From: Actinomadura citrea
Lineage (GTDB): Bacteria > Actinomycetota > Actinomycetes > Streptosporangiales > Streptosporangiaceae
Assembly: GCF_013409045.1 (NCBI RefSeq)
Contig: NZ_JACCBT010000001.1
Span: 4,278,001-4,342,000, forward strand
DNA length: 64,000 nt
Direction: 5' to 3'
Shown: positions 49,737 through 58,388 of the stretch, one piece after another
Layout of the letters: every line of letters starts with the position of its first letter
Numbering within the stretch: position 1 is the first letter of the stretch
Notes under the pieces: generated by a model
The model's database searches: none
What the model saw: only the letters and a program-made list of their open reading frames with translations
Told to the model about the DNA's origin: nothing
Translations under genes and position numbers: made by a program

Positions 49737-49810
49737 AACAAAACGGGTATTTCGGTCATCCGCAACGAGATTGTGGTTTCTTGGCCTTCTCCGGGGGGAC
49801 GCCGGGGGTC

Positions 49811-49957
49811 ATGATGACAATCCTGTGGCTCATCGCGGTCATCCTGGTGATCGCCGGCATCTACGTGATCCTCGCGCGGCGCGACCTGCTCTGGGGCATC
49901 GTGCTCATCGTCGTCGGACTCCTCGTCGGCCCCGGCGGGGTGAGCATCTTCACCTGA
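49811..49957 (+). CDS. GPGG-motif small membrane protein
   Basis: A 48-residue protein: two hydrophobic helices (ILWLIAVILVIAGIYVIL and WGIVLIVVGLLV) joined by a basic ARRDLL turn, ending GPGGVSIFT. The terminal GPGG motif after two helices is a recognisable small-protein family in actinobacteria. ATG 49811 or the adjacent 49814 could start it; GGGGGGAC lies upstream. Function unknown; it should sit in the cytoplasmic membrane. It is short but the hydrophobic pattern and motif make it convincing. Confidence 0.75.
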   Translation: MMTILWLIAVILVIAGIYVILARRDLLWGIVLIVVGLLVGPGGVSIFT

Positions 49958-49998
49958 CCGAAAACACGGCCGGCCGGGGTGAAACCCTGACGTGAACT

Positions 49999-50011
49999 GT
50001 CAGGTTTCGGT
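49999..50011. promoter_or_regulatory. Putative WYL-regulator site upstream of the SDR gene
   Basis: CTGTCAGGTTTCG, 16-28 bp before the SDR ATG. A related sequence (TTCCTGACAATTTCG) lies at 52006-52020 before the WYL regulator gene. Confidence 0.35.
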
Positions 50012-50026
50012 GCCAGCATCATTCCC

Positions 50027-50944
50027 ATGAGCCGTGCACTGAGAGGAAAGACCGCACTGGTCGCGGGCGCCACGCGCGGAGCGGGACGGGGAATCGCCGT
50101 CCAGCTCGGCGCCGCGGGCGCGACCGTCTACGTGACGGGACGGTCCACCCGGACCCACCGGTCGGAGATGGACCGTCCCGAGACCATCGAGGAGACCGCC
50201 GAGCTGGTGACGGCCGCGGGCGGCGAGGGCATCGCCGTCCAGGTCGACCACCTCGACCCGGCGCGGGTCGCCGCCCTCGTCCGCCGCATCGACGAGGAGC
50301 GCGGCCGCCTGGACGTCCTCGTCAACGACGTCTGGGGCGCGGACCGGCTCTTCGAGTTCGGCAAGCCGCTGTGGGAGCAGTCCCTGACCGACGGCCTGCG
50401 CATGCTCAGGCTGGCCGTCGACACCCACGCCATCACCAGCCACTGCGCCCTGCCGCTGCTGATCCGCGAGCCCGGCGGCCTGGTCGTGGAGATCACGGAC
50501 GGGACCGCCGAGTACAACGCGGCGTACCGCAAGGAATGCGGCTACTTCTACGACCTCGCCAAGACCGCCGTCATCCGGATGGCCCTCGCCCAGTCGGAGG
50601 AGATCGCGCCCTACGGCGCGACGGCCCTCTCGCTGACGCCGGGATGGCTGCGCTCGGAGGCGATGCTCGACAACTACGGCGTCACCGAGGACACCTGGCG
50701 CGACGCCACGAAGGCGACGCCGCACTTCGCGATCTCCGAGTCGCCGGCGTTCGTCGGGCGCGCCGTCGCGGCCCTGGCCGCCGACCCGGACCGGGCGCGC
50801 TGGAACGGGGCGTCGCTGTCCAGCGGCGGGCTCGCCCAGGTCTACGGGTTCACCGACGCGGACGGCAGCCGCCCCGACGCCTGGCGCTACATCGTCGAGG
50901 TGGAGCAGGCGGGCCGTCCCGCCGACGTCACCGGCTACCGGTAG
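50027..50944 (+). CDS. Short-chain dehydrogenase/reductase
   Basis: A 305-residue classical SDR: GKTALVAGATRGAGRGIA (TGxxxGxG-like, with A for T), then VNDVWGAD where NAG is usual, and a YFYDLAKTAV segment giving the YxxxK pair near residue 178-182. It reduces or oxidises an unknown small substrate with NAD(P)H. It is convergent with a WYL regulator gene, and both promoters share a TGTCAGG-like element, so the regulator may control it. Long form with a C-terminal extension typical of an uncharacterised actinobacterial SDR group. Confidence 0.88.
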   Translation: MSRALRGKTALVAGATRGAGRGIAVQLGAAGATVYVTGRSTRTHRSEMDRPETIEETAELVTAAGGEGIAVQVDHLDPARVAALVRRIDEERGRLDVLVNDVWGADRLFEFGKPLWEQSLTDGLRMLRLAVDTHAITSHCALPLLIREPGGLVVEITDGTAEYNAAYRKECGYFYDLAKTAVIRMALAQSEEIAPYGATALSLTPGWLRSEAMLDNYGVTEDTWRDATKATPHFAISESPAFVGRAVAALAADPDRARWNGASLSSGGLAQVYGFTDADGSRPDAWRYIVEVEQAGRPADVTGYR

Positions 50945-51003
50945 CCGGCGCCCCGGACCGCAGCGGCGGGCGGGACCGGCCGCGCGGGCCGGCGCCGGGC
51001 GGG

Positions 51004-51987
51004 TCAGTCCGCCGTCCGGTACAGCTCCGCGAGCCGGGCGGCGTTGCCCGCCATCCACTCCCGCAGCTCCGGCGGGGCGAGGATCTCGACCTCGGGTCCG
51101 AGCCGCATCAGCTCGGACACCGCGACGGCCGTCGACTCCACGGGCAGCGTGGTCACCACCCACCCCCGCTCGTCGGGCTCGCCGGCGGCCGCGGCCGCCT
51201 GCCGGGCCGCGTACGGCTCGACGGCGTACCGCAGGATCCGCATGCCGGCGGGGGACAGGCGCACCGTGGCCTCCTCGCGCAGGACCGACCGCACGAAGGC
51301 GGCGGCCTGCACCCGCCAGTGCCCGGCGAGGTCGAAGTCCTCGTCGCGCCGGAAGAACACCCCGGTGGGGCGGACGGCGGCGACGCGGTCCACCCGGTAG
51401 GTGCGGTGCCCGCCGCCGGTCCGTGCGACCAGGTACCAGGTGCCGTTCTTGAGGACGAGCCCGTACGGCTCGGCCGTCCGGGTGACCTCGGAGTCCTTGC
51501 GGCGGTAGCGCAGCTCCACGGTCTCGTCGTCCCACACGGCGCGGGCGAGGTCGCGCAGCAGCGGCGGCGGCCCGCTCTCGCCGAACCAGCCGGGCGCGTC
51601 GAGATGGAAGCGCTGGTTCGCGCGGGCGGGCGCGTCCCGCAGCGCCCTCGGCAGCGCGGCGAGGACCTTCAGTTCGGCGGCCGCGAGCGCGTCGGCGCGG
51701 CCCATGTCCCCGGCGGGGCCGGGCAGCCCGGACAGGAACAGCGCCTCGGCCTCCTCGCGGGTGAGCCCGGTGAGCCGCGTCCGGTAGCCGCCGACCAGCC
51801 GGTACCCGCCGCCGCGCCCCTGGTCGGCGTAGACCGGCACCCCGGCCGCCGACAGCGCCTCCATGTCCCGGTAGACGGTGCGCTCGGACACCTCCAGCTC
51901 GCGCGCCAGCTCGGCGGCGGTCATCGTCTCCCGCGACTGCAGGAGGAGCACGGCGGAGATCAGTCGGGCGGCGCGCACGGTGACCAT
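51004..51987 (-). CDS. HTH-WYL (YafY/DeoR-type) transcriptional regulator
   Basis: A 327-residue regulator. The N-terminal winged HTH is MTAAELARELEVSERTVYRDMEALSAAGVPVYADQGRGGGYRLV. A central WYL domain holds GTWYLVARTGGGHRTYRVDRV and a WCX-type C-terminus VSELMRLGPEVEILAPPELR. Such proteins sense nucleotides or small ligands. It converges with the SDR gene and is divergent from the adenosine-deaminase-family gene. The ATG at 51987 has little RBS; in-frame alternatives are not better. Confidence 0.9.
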   Translation of the reverse strand: MVTVRAARLISAVLLLQSRETMTAAELARELEVSERTVYRDMEALSAAGVPVYADQGRGGGYRLVGGYRTRLTGLTREEAEALFLSGLPGPAGDMGRADALAAAELKVLAALPRALRDAPARANQRFHLDAPGWFGESGPPPLLRDLARAVWDDETVELRYRRKDSEVTRTAEPYGLVLKNGTWYLVARTGGGHRTYRVDRVAAVRPTGVFFRRDEDFDLAGHWRVQAAAFVRSVLREEATVRLSPAGMRILRYAVEPYAARQAAAAAGEPDERGWVVTTLPVESTAVAVSELMRLGPEVEILAPPELREWMAGNAARLAELYRTAD

Positions 51988-52005
51988 CCTGCCGAACGGG
52001 AGGGT

Positions 52006-52053
52006 TCCTGACAATTTCGTGGGAGGTTCGCCGCATTCGCCTGTCCCGACAGG
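52006..52053. promoter_or_regulatory. Divergent operator region with CCTGTC-cc-GACAGG
   Basis: Contains TTCCTGACAATTTCG (52006-52020) and the inverted repeat CCTGTC-CC-GACAGG (52040-52053) between the WYL regulator and deaminase genes. The TGTCAGG/CCTGACA core recurs before the SDR gene. Confidence 0.45.
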
Positions 52054-52077
52054 CCGGGTGGCTGTTAATTTCGCGGC

Positions 52078-53100
52078 GTGCCTACCGACACCAGCATCGC
52101 GGCGTTCATCGACGCCCTCCCGAAGGTCGAGCTCCACGTCCACCTCGTGGGCTCCGCCTCCGTCCCGACCGTCCTCGAACTCGCCCGCCGCCACCCGGAC
52201 GGGCCCGTCCCCGTCGACGAGCGCGAGCTGCGCGCCTTCTACGAGTTCCGCGACTTCCCGCACTTCGCCGAGGTGTACGAGTCGGTCTCCAGCCTCGTCC
52301 GCGCGCCGGAGGACGTCGGCACGCTCGTCTCCGGCATCGCCCGCGACCTCGCCGCGCAGAACGTCCGTTACGTCGAGCTGACCGTCACGCCGTACACCCA
52401 CCAGCGGGCCGGGATGCCGATGCCCGCGGTGACCGAGGCGCTCGACCTCGCCGCCCGCGAGGCCCGCGACCGGCTCGGCATCCGCCTCTCCTACATCTTC
52501 GACATCCCCGGCGAGTTCGGCGCCGAGGGCGCCCGCGGCACCCTCGACCACGCGCTGCACCACCCGCCGGAGGCGCTCGTCGGGTTCGGGATCGGCGGCA
52601 TCGAGCAGTGCCGCCCGCCGTTCCGGGACGCGTTCCGGGACGCCTTCGCCGCCGCCCGCGCCGCGGGCCTGCGCAGCGTTCCGCACGCGGGAGAGATGAC
52701 CGGCCCGGAGACGATCTGGGAGGCCATCGAGGGGCTCGGCGCCGAGCGCATCGGCCACGGCACCAACTGCCTGGACGACCCGCGCCTCGTCGCCCACCTG
52801 CGCGAGACGCAGCTGCCGCTGGAGGTGTGCCCGACCTCCAACGTCTGCACCGGCCAGGTCGCGGACCTCGCCGCCCACCCTCTTCCGCGGATGCTGGAGG
52901 AAGGGCTGTTCGTCACCCTGAACAGCGACGACCCGCCGATGTTCAACACGACCCTCACCGGCGAGTACCGCGTCGCCGCCGAGGCGTTCGGGCTCGGCCG
53001 CGCCGAGCTGGCCGCCCTGGCCCGCAACGCCGTGACGGCCTCGTCGCTGGACGAGGAGGGACGCAAGGCGATCATCGCCGACATCGACGCGCTGGGCTGA
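52078..53100 (+). CDS. Adenosine deaminase-family amidohydrolase
   Basis: A 340-residue metal-dependent deaminase. Ligands and catalytic residues are visible: KVELHVHLVGS (HxH), PHAGE near residue 203, GHGTNC, VCPTSNVCTG and TLNSDDPPMF with the double Asp. This is the adenosine/AMP deaminase family. In actinobacteria close relatives can be adenosine deaminases or aminodeoxyfutalosine deaminases of menaquinone synthesis, and sequence here does not separate the two. GTG start at 52078 with no strong RBS, possibly leaderless. Confidence 0.88.
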   Translation: MPTDTSIAAFIDALPKVELHVHLVGSASVPTVLELARRHPDGPVPVDERELRAFYEFRDFPHFAEVYESVSSLVRAPEDVGTLVSGIARDLAAQNVRYVELTVTPYTHQRAGMPMPAVTEALDLAAREARDRLGIRLSYIFDIPGEFGAEGARGTLDHALHHPPEALVGFGIGGIEQCRPPFRDAFRDAFAAARAAGLRSVPHAGEMTGPETIWEAIEGLGAERIGHGTNCLDDPRLVAHLRETQLPLEVCPTSNVCTGQVADLAAHPLPRMLEEGLFVTLNSDDPPMFNTTLTGEYRVAAEAFGLGRAELAALARNAVTASSLDEEGRKAIIADIDALG

Positions 53101-53109
53101 GCCGGACGG

Positions 53110-54363
53110 TCAGCCCCAGGCCATGCGCCGCCACGGGCTGCCCGGGTCCTCGGCGAGGACGCGGTGGCCGGTGAGGGAGCGTTCGTACCATTCGCCGAAC
53201 TCGCCCTCGTCGAACCGCAGCATCCGGCCGAGGACGTACCCGGCCGAGAACCCCTCCCACGACGCGTACACCTGGTGGGCGCGGTGCCCCGCCGTGAGAA
53301 CGCACTTCTCGGCCTCCTCGGCGTCGCAGTACCCGGCGTTCAGGCCCCAGCGGGCCATGTTCACCGCGCGCCCGAAGTCGTAGCCGTAGACGCTCTCGAC
53401 CCGGCCGTCGGGCGGGAGCAGGCCGTCCGCCCGGAACCGCGCCTCGTAGCGCAGGACCGCCTCGGACAGCTCCACGACCTCCCGGACGGTCTGCTCGGAG
53501 ATGTCGCGCTCGCCGCACCAGGCGACGATCGCGTCCTGCCAGGCCCGCTTGTCGGTGCCCCTGCCGCGCCGGTCGAGCACCATCTGGATCGCCGGGTCGC
53601 TGTTGCGGGCGTCGAGCAGCGCGTCCATCTGCTCGCGCCAGCCCTCGGAGTCGGTGATGCCCCAGTCGCGCTCCAGCAGTACCCGGTCGTCGCGGGGGCC
53701 CTCGTGGTCGGCGAGGCTGTTCCATGCGACGCCGTTCCCGACGGCCAGGTGGGCGCCGACGGCGAGGGCCGCTGCGAGCCGTCCCCACGCGGCGCTGCCG
53801 GGGTCGGTGACGAGGATGTCGTGGTCGCGGTCGGGGCGCCGCTCGGCGTCCGCGAGCAGCTCGGCGACCTGCCGATGGGCTTCGCCGCCGGGCGGCATCT
53901 GCGCCACCAGCTCGCGCAGCGGCCGCAGCGCGCCGCGCGGGCCGGCGTCCTTCAGGATCAGCCGCGCGGCGTGCACGCCCGCGGCGCCGGCGCGCTTGGG
54001 ATCCTGCAGTGACCCGAACCCCGACATCGCGGCCCAGGCGCGCCGCGCGGCCTCACCCGTCCGGCCCGCGGCGGCCAGGACATGTGCCGCCTGAGCGTCC
54101 AGCCCCGCCCGGACCTCGGCCGGCAACGAGGCGGCCGCCCGGTCGAGGACGTCGAGGACGCGCTGCGCCTCGCCGGTCCTGCCCGCGGCGGCGAGCGCCC
54201 GCGCGTACCGCGCCCGCGCCGCCGCGGCGGACGCCAGGTCGCCGCGCGCCTCCATGGCCTCGGCTGCGTTCGCGTAGGCGGCCGCGGCCTCCTCGGCCCG
54301 GCCCTGCCGCTCGTACTTCCTGGCGCGGTCGAGCACGGCGCCGGTATCGGCCTGAAACGTCAT
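53110..54363 (-). CDS. TPR-like protein with C-terminal DUF1266 domain
   Basis: A 417-residue cytosolic protein. The first 130 residues are Ala-rich helical repeats (ARKYERQGRAEEAAAAYANAAEAME, ARYARALAAAGRTGEAQRVLD) typical of tetratricopeptide repeats. The C-terminal 180 residues match DUF1266: WREQMDALLDARNSDP, YGYDFGRAVNMARWGLNAGYCD, FSAGYVLGRMLRFDE. DUF1266 proteins are of unknown function. ATG 54363 has GGAGGG 5 nt upstream. It converges with the deaminase gene, 9 bp between stops. Confidence 0.8.
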   Translation of the reverse strand: MTFQADTGAVLDRARKYERQGRAEEAAAAYANAAEAMEARGDLASAAAARARYARALAAAGRTGEAQRVLDVLDRAAASLPAEVRAGLDAQAAHVLAAAGRTGEAARRAWAAMSGFGSLQDPKRAGAAGVHAARLILKDAGPRGALRPLRELVAQMPPGGEAHRQVAELLADAERRPDRDHDILVTDPGSAAWGRLAAALAVGAHLAVGNGVAWNSLADHEGPRDDRVLLERDWGITDSEGWREQMDALLDARNSDPAIQMVLDRRGRGTDKRAWQDAIVAWCGERDISEQTVREVVELSEAVLRYEARFRADGLLPPDGRVESVYGYDFGRAVNMARWGLNAGYCDAEEAEKCVLTAGHRAHQVYASWEGFSAGYVLGRMLRFDEGEFGEWYERSLTGHRVLAEDPGSPWRRMAWG

Positions 54364-54541
54364 CGATCCCTCCAGGCCACACCGTACCGCCCGCAATGAT
54401 CTCGACACCCGTCCGTACGGAAAGCCGCCGACCCGGACAGCCGGAGCCGCCTGGACGGCGACGGACTCGCTGGTCGAGAGGTCCCGCGGGCGACCGAGCG
54501 CCGGACGCGCACGCCGTGTTCCGAAGGTTCTCGTCGGCGCC

Positions 54542-55060
54542 TCATTCTCCGGTGCGGCCGTCGACGGCTTCGCGCAGGAGGTCGGCGTGGCCGTTGTGGC
54601 GTGCGTATTCTTCGAGCATGTGGAGGTAGACCCAGCGCAGTGTCAGCGCGCGGTTCCTCCCTGGGAACTCCTCCTCCAGTGACCGGCCCCGCGCGGTCTG
54701 CCGGGCCAGTTCGACTTCCCTGGTGTAGACGGCGAAGTCCTCTTGGGCGCTCTCCGCGTCGCCGAGGTCGAAGTCCCCGTCGGGATGCTCCTGCGAGCAG
54801 TACAGGTCACCCAGTGTGTCCTGCTTGTCGAAATTGCGGCGGAACCACCAGCGCTCGTTCTCCGCAAGGTGCCGCACAAGGCCGAGCAACGTCAGGCTCG
54901 TGGTCGGCAGCGGCCTTGACGCGAGCTGTTCCCCGGTCAGTCCGCTGCACTTGAGCAGCAAGGTGGCGCGGTGGAAGTCCAGATACGCCTCCAGAGACGC
55001 ACGCTCATCGTCTCCGAAAGGGAAGTCGCCGCGATTCACCGCGGGCGCAGTCCATGTCAT
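54542..55060 (-). CDS. DinB-like (DUF664) protein
   Basis: A 172-residue four-helix-bundle protein of the DinB/DUF664 group. It has LDFHRATLLLKCSGLTGEQLASRPLP, LLGLVRHLAENERWWFRR with the first metal His, and the C-terminal WVYLHMLEEYARHNGHADLLRE carrying the other metal His residues. The family includes mycothiol-dependent transferases and many proteins of unknown role. The leader and start have no strong RBS. Not linked to neighbours by overlap. Confidence 0.88.
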   Translation of the reverse strand: MTWTAPAVNRGDFPFGDDERASLEAYLDFHRATLLLKCSGLTGEQLASRPLPTTSLTLLGLVRHLAENERWWFRRNFDKQDTLGDLYCSQEHPDGDFDLGDAESAQEDFAVYTREVELARQTARGRSLEEEFPGRNRALTLRWVYLHMLEEYARHNGHADLLREAVDGRTGE

Positions 55061-55256
55061 GAGAGCGAATCCTCGCCTACGGGCACCCGGGGATCCACGG
55101 GATATCGCTTCCGAGGGTCAACTCCCACGGAGGGGGACACGTCACACCGGTACATCATCGACCAGGAGCCGCCGACGTACCCACAGCCCGTTCCGCCACG
55201 ATCTCCTCGTCCGACGGCGCCGCGCGGCGGTTTATCAGGTTCCGGGCGCGTTCTGC

Positions 55257-57368
55257 TCACCCGCCGGGGCGGTCGGCACCGCCAACGACCGGGTCTACAC
55301 CTGCAAGGGGCCCGGCCAGGCGCGGTGGCGGCGGTAGGGCGGTGATCTCTACGCGGGTGTCGTGGAAGACGGGGCCGGCGCCGAGGTCGGTGTCGCGCTC
55401 GTCGACCACGGCGTTGGCGTTGGAGCCGCCGGAGAGCTTGGCCCAGTGGCCCTTGTCGGTCGCCGCGACGCCGGGGCGGACATCGTCGGTGATCTTCAGC
55501 ACGGCCTCGAAGGCGCCCCGGTCGTTGCCGACGGCGACCCGCTGCCCGTCGCTCAGCCCCCGCGCCCTCGCGTCGTCCTCGTGGAGGCGGACGGTGAGGC
55601 CGCCCGAGCGGCGCCGCAGTTCCGGGTTGTTGGCGAACTGGGTGTTGAGGAACTCGTGCGACGCCGCCGAGATCAGGGCGAGCGGGTACTTCTCGGCCCG
55701 CTCCTCGTCGGCGACCTCCGCGGGCGGGACGTATCCGGCGAGCCCGGCGGCGGGGGAGCGGAACTCGAACCGTCCCGACGGGGTCGGGAAGCCGTCGGCG
55801 TACGGCAGGAACGGGTCCGGGACCGACATGCGCACGTAGCCCTCCTTGCGGAGCCGGTCCAGCGTGACGCCCGCCATCCACGGGTGGTCCGACGCGAGCA
55901 GTTGTTCGGCGAGGCTCTCGTCGGAGTCGTACAGGGCCGGCTCCCGCAGGCCCATCCGGCGCGCCAGGCGGCGGAAGGTCTCGGTCGTCGGCAGGCACTC
56001 GCCGGGCGGCGCCACCGCCGGCTCGTTCCATGTGAGGTACAGGTGCCCGTAGCCCTCGTGCAGGTCGGTGTGCTCGTGCTGCGCCGTCGCGGGCAGCACG
56101 ATGTCGGCGTAGTCCACGGTGTCGGTCGGGAACTGCTCCAGGACCACGGTGAACAGGTCGTCGCGGGCCAGGCCGCGGCGCACCTTGTTCTGGTGCGGCG
56201 TGCTGCCCGCGGGGTTCGCCGCGATGACGAACAGGGCCTTGACCGGCGGGTCCTGGACGTCCAGCAGGCCCTCGCCGAGGCGGCTCATCGACAGCGTCCG
56301 CACCGGGTGGGGGCGCAGGTCGTCGCGCCACAATGCGGCCTTGTCCAGCCTCACGTGGCCGGACGTGGAGAACGCGAGCCCGCCGCCGCGCCGCGCCCAG
56401 TCGCCGGTCACGGCGGGGATGGCGGCGATCAGCCGCAGGGCGGCCCCGCCGCCGGAGTGCCGCTGGAGCCCCTGCGTCGCGCGGATCGCGGTGGGGCGGG
56501 TGCGGGCGATCCGCTCGCCGAGCGCGACGATGCGGTCCGCGGGGACGCCGGTGATCCGCGAAGCCCGGTCCGGCGGGTACTCGGCGATCCGGTCCCGGAA
56601 CTCCTCCCATCCGAGCGTGTTGCGGGCCAGGAAGTCCGCGTCCTGCGCGCCGAGGCCCACGATGACGTGGAGCAGGCCGAGCGCGAGCGCCCCGTCCGTT
56701 CCGGGCAGGGGCGCCAGGTGCTCGTCGGCCTGCCGCGCCGTCCGCGTCCGCACGGGGTCGATCGCCACCAGGTGCGCGCCCGCCTTCCGCGCGTCCTGGA
56801 CGAACTTCCACACGTGGTGGCCGCTGGTCAGGGGGTTCGTGCCCCACAGCAGGACGAGCCGGGCGTGCGCGAGGTCCTCGGGGTCCATGCCGCCCGGTGA
56901 GCCGACCACCTCGGTCATCCCGGCGCTGCCCGCCGCCGAGCAGATGTTCGCGTCGTGGGCCGAGGCTCCGAGCAGGTTGAAGAACCGCCGGCCGGAGTAC
57001 CCTTCGAGGCCCTGCAGGTAGCCGAGCGTGCCCGTCCCCCAGTAGGGCCAGATCGCCTCGCCGCCGTGCTCCCGGGCGACGTCCTCCAGCCGCGCGGCGA
57101 TCTCGTCGAGGGCCTCGTCCCACCCGATGCGCTCGAACCGCCCCTCGCCCTTGGCGCCCACCCGGCGCAGCGGGTGAAGGATGCGGTCCGGCTGGGCGGC
57201 GCGCTCCAGCCACCGGTTCACCTTCGCGCACAGCGCCCCGCGCGTGTAGGGGTGGTCGGGATTGCCGCGCAGCCGGACCGCCGCCCCGTCCCGCACGGTG
57301 ACCACCCACGAGCAGCCGTCGGGGCAGTCCAGCGGGCAGGCCCCCAGTACTGTCAGCTCCGATGGCAT
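55257..57368 (-). CDS. Molybdopterin oxidoreductase (formate-dehydrogenase/DMSO-reductase family)
   Basis: A 703-residue bis-MGD enzyme. The N-terminal iron-sulfur motif is CPLDCPDGCSW ... ALCAKV (four Cys). Then come RFERIGWDEALDEIA, GTGTLGYLQG, LLWGTNPLTSG and the C-terminal molydopterin-dinucleotide-binding domain (LISAASHEFLNTQFANNPELRRR...VRLHEDDARARGL). The expected metal-site region is NICSAAGSAG. No electron-transfer or membrane subunit is encoded nearby, so it is an orphan catalytic subunit, probably cytosolic as no Tat signal is seen. ATG 57368 has GGGGAGG upstream. The substrate is unknown. Confidence 0.88.
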   Translation of the reverse strand: MPSELTVLGACPLDCPDGCSWVVTVRDGAAVRLRGNPDHPYTRGALCAKVNRWLERAAQPDRILHPLRRVGAKGEGRFERIGWDEALDEIAARLEDVAREHGGEAIWPYWGTGTLGYLQGLEGYSGRRFFNLLGASAHDANICSAAGSAGMTEVVGSPGGMDPEDLAHARLVLLWGTNPLTSGHHVWKFVQDARKAGAHLVAIDPVRTRTARQADEHLAPLPGTDGALALGLLHVIVGLGAQDADFLARNTLGWEEFRDRIAEYPPDRASRITGVPADRIVALGERIARTRPTAIRATQGLQRHSGGGAALRLIAAIPAVTGDWARRGGGLAFSTSGHVRLDKAALWRDDLRPHPVRTLSMSRLGEGLLDVQDPPVKALFVIAANPAGSTPHQNKVRRGLARDDLFTVVLEQFPTDTVDYADIVLPATAQHEHTDLHEGYGHLYLTWNEPAVAPPGECLPTTETFRRLARRMGLREPALYDSDESLAEQLLASDHPWMAGVTLDRLRKEGYVRMSVPDPFLPYADGFPTPSGRFEFRSPAAGLAGYVPPAEVADEERAEKYPLALISAASHEFLNTQFANNPELRRRSGGLTVRLHEDDARARGLSDGQRVAVGNDRGAFEAVLKITDDVRPGVAATDKGHWAKLSGGSNANAVVDERDTDLGAGPVFHDTRVEITALPPPPRLAGPLAGVDPVVGGADRPGG

Positions 57369-57529
57369 AGAACCTCCCCTAGCTGGACGAACCTCTCCAG
57401 TGTGCGGCATGACACCATGAGCGTCATCCAGGACGTTCATTACCCTCGATGGCCGTGCCCCGGGTCGCGGCCGGGGTGCCGGGGTGGTTTCCTAAGGGGC
57501 GACGGAAACGACCCGTAGGGGGAACGAGA

Positions 57530-58327
57530 GTGAAGAGCGTCGAGCCCGAGGTGTTCCTCGTTGCGCGGCCCGAACTGGACTACGACGAGGTCGCCCGGTA
57601 CCTGCGGGACGTGGGCGGGGAGGGCTGGCTGGAGCGGCTCGACCGGGGCGAGCTCGACGACGAGCTGAACGACCCGCAGAACCTCGCCGAGTTCGCGGGC
57701 CGGCTCTGCTACCGCTCCTGGGAGCCGGGCCTCAATCCCAATGTCACCAAGATCCGCACCGACTCCGGCCAGTACCTGGAGAACATCCTGCGCAGCCTGC
57801 ACGGCTCGGTGCTGGAGCACGTCAGCTTCAGCTTCGTCCTGCACAACGTGAGCCGGGTGCTGACCCACGAGCTCGTCCGGCACCGTCCGGGCGTGGCCAT
57901 CTCACAGGAGTCGCTGCGGTTCGTCCGGCTGCAGGACATCCCCTTCTGGTTCCCGGAGTGGGCCCGCGAGGACCCCGAGCTGATGAAGCGCGCCACCGCC
58001 ATGCTGGAGCAGATGGAGGAGTTCCAGGGCTGGATGGCCGCGCACTTCGGCCTGGACGACGCGGGCGTGCCGTTCAAGGAGAAGAAGCACAAGACCTCGT
58101 TCATGCGCCGCTTCGCCCCCGAGGGAGTCGGCACCGGCCTGGTCTGGACGGCCAACGTCCGCACCCTGCGCCACACCCTGGAGAACCGCACCGCGCCCGG
58201 CGCCGAGGAGGAGATCCGGCTGCTCTTCAGCAAGATCGGCGAGGTGATGCGGGCGGAGGCCCCGGACCTGTTCGGCGACTACGTCGTCGAGGACGGCTCC
58301 TGGGTGCCGCAGTGGCGCAAGGTCTGA
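57530..58327 (+). CDS. thyX: ThyX-like FAD-dependent thymidylate synthase, variant motif
   Basis: A 265-residue ThyX-family protein: AEFAGRLCYRSW, SVLEHVSFSFVLHNVSRVLTHELVRHRPGVAISQESLRF, and a C-terminal HTLENRTAPGAEEEIRLLF. The diagnostic motif is R117-H118-R119 then PGVAISQES, which is one residue longer than the RHRx7S of classical ThyX. FAD- and dUMP-binding context is otherwise kept (LENRTAPGAEEEIR). It would make dTMP from dUMP with methylene-tetrahydrofolate, NADPH and FAD. GTG start with AGGGGGAAC upstream. It may be an extra ThyX of unusual type or a related enzyme. Confidence 0.82.
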   Translation: MKSVEPEVFLVARPELDYDEVARYLRDVGGEGWLERLDRGELDDELNDPQNLAEFAGRLCYRSWEPGLNPNVTKIRTDSGQYLENILRSLHGSVLEHVSFSFVLHNVSRVLTHELVRHRPGVAISQESLRFVRLQDIPFWFPEWAREDPELMKRATAMLEQMEEFQGWMAAHFGLDDAGVPFKEKKHKTSFMRRFAPEGVGTGLVWTANVRTLRHTLENRTAPGAEEEIRLLFSKIGEVMRAEAPDLFGDYVVEDGSWVPQWRKV

Positions 58328-58388
58328 TCCCGCGCCGTCCGTGTCGGGCCTAGGCGCACCCGGTCCGCCTGAGGGATTATTGGACGCT

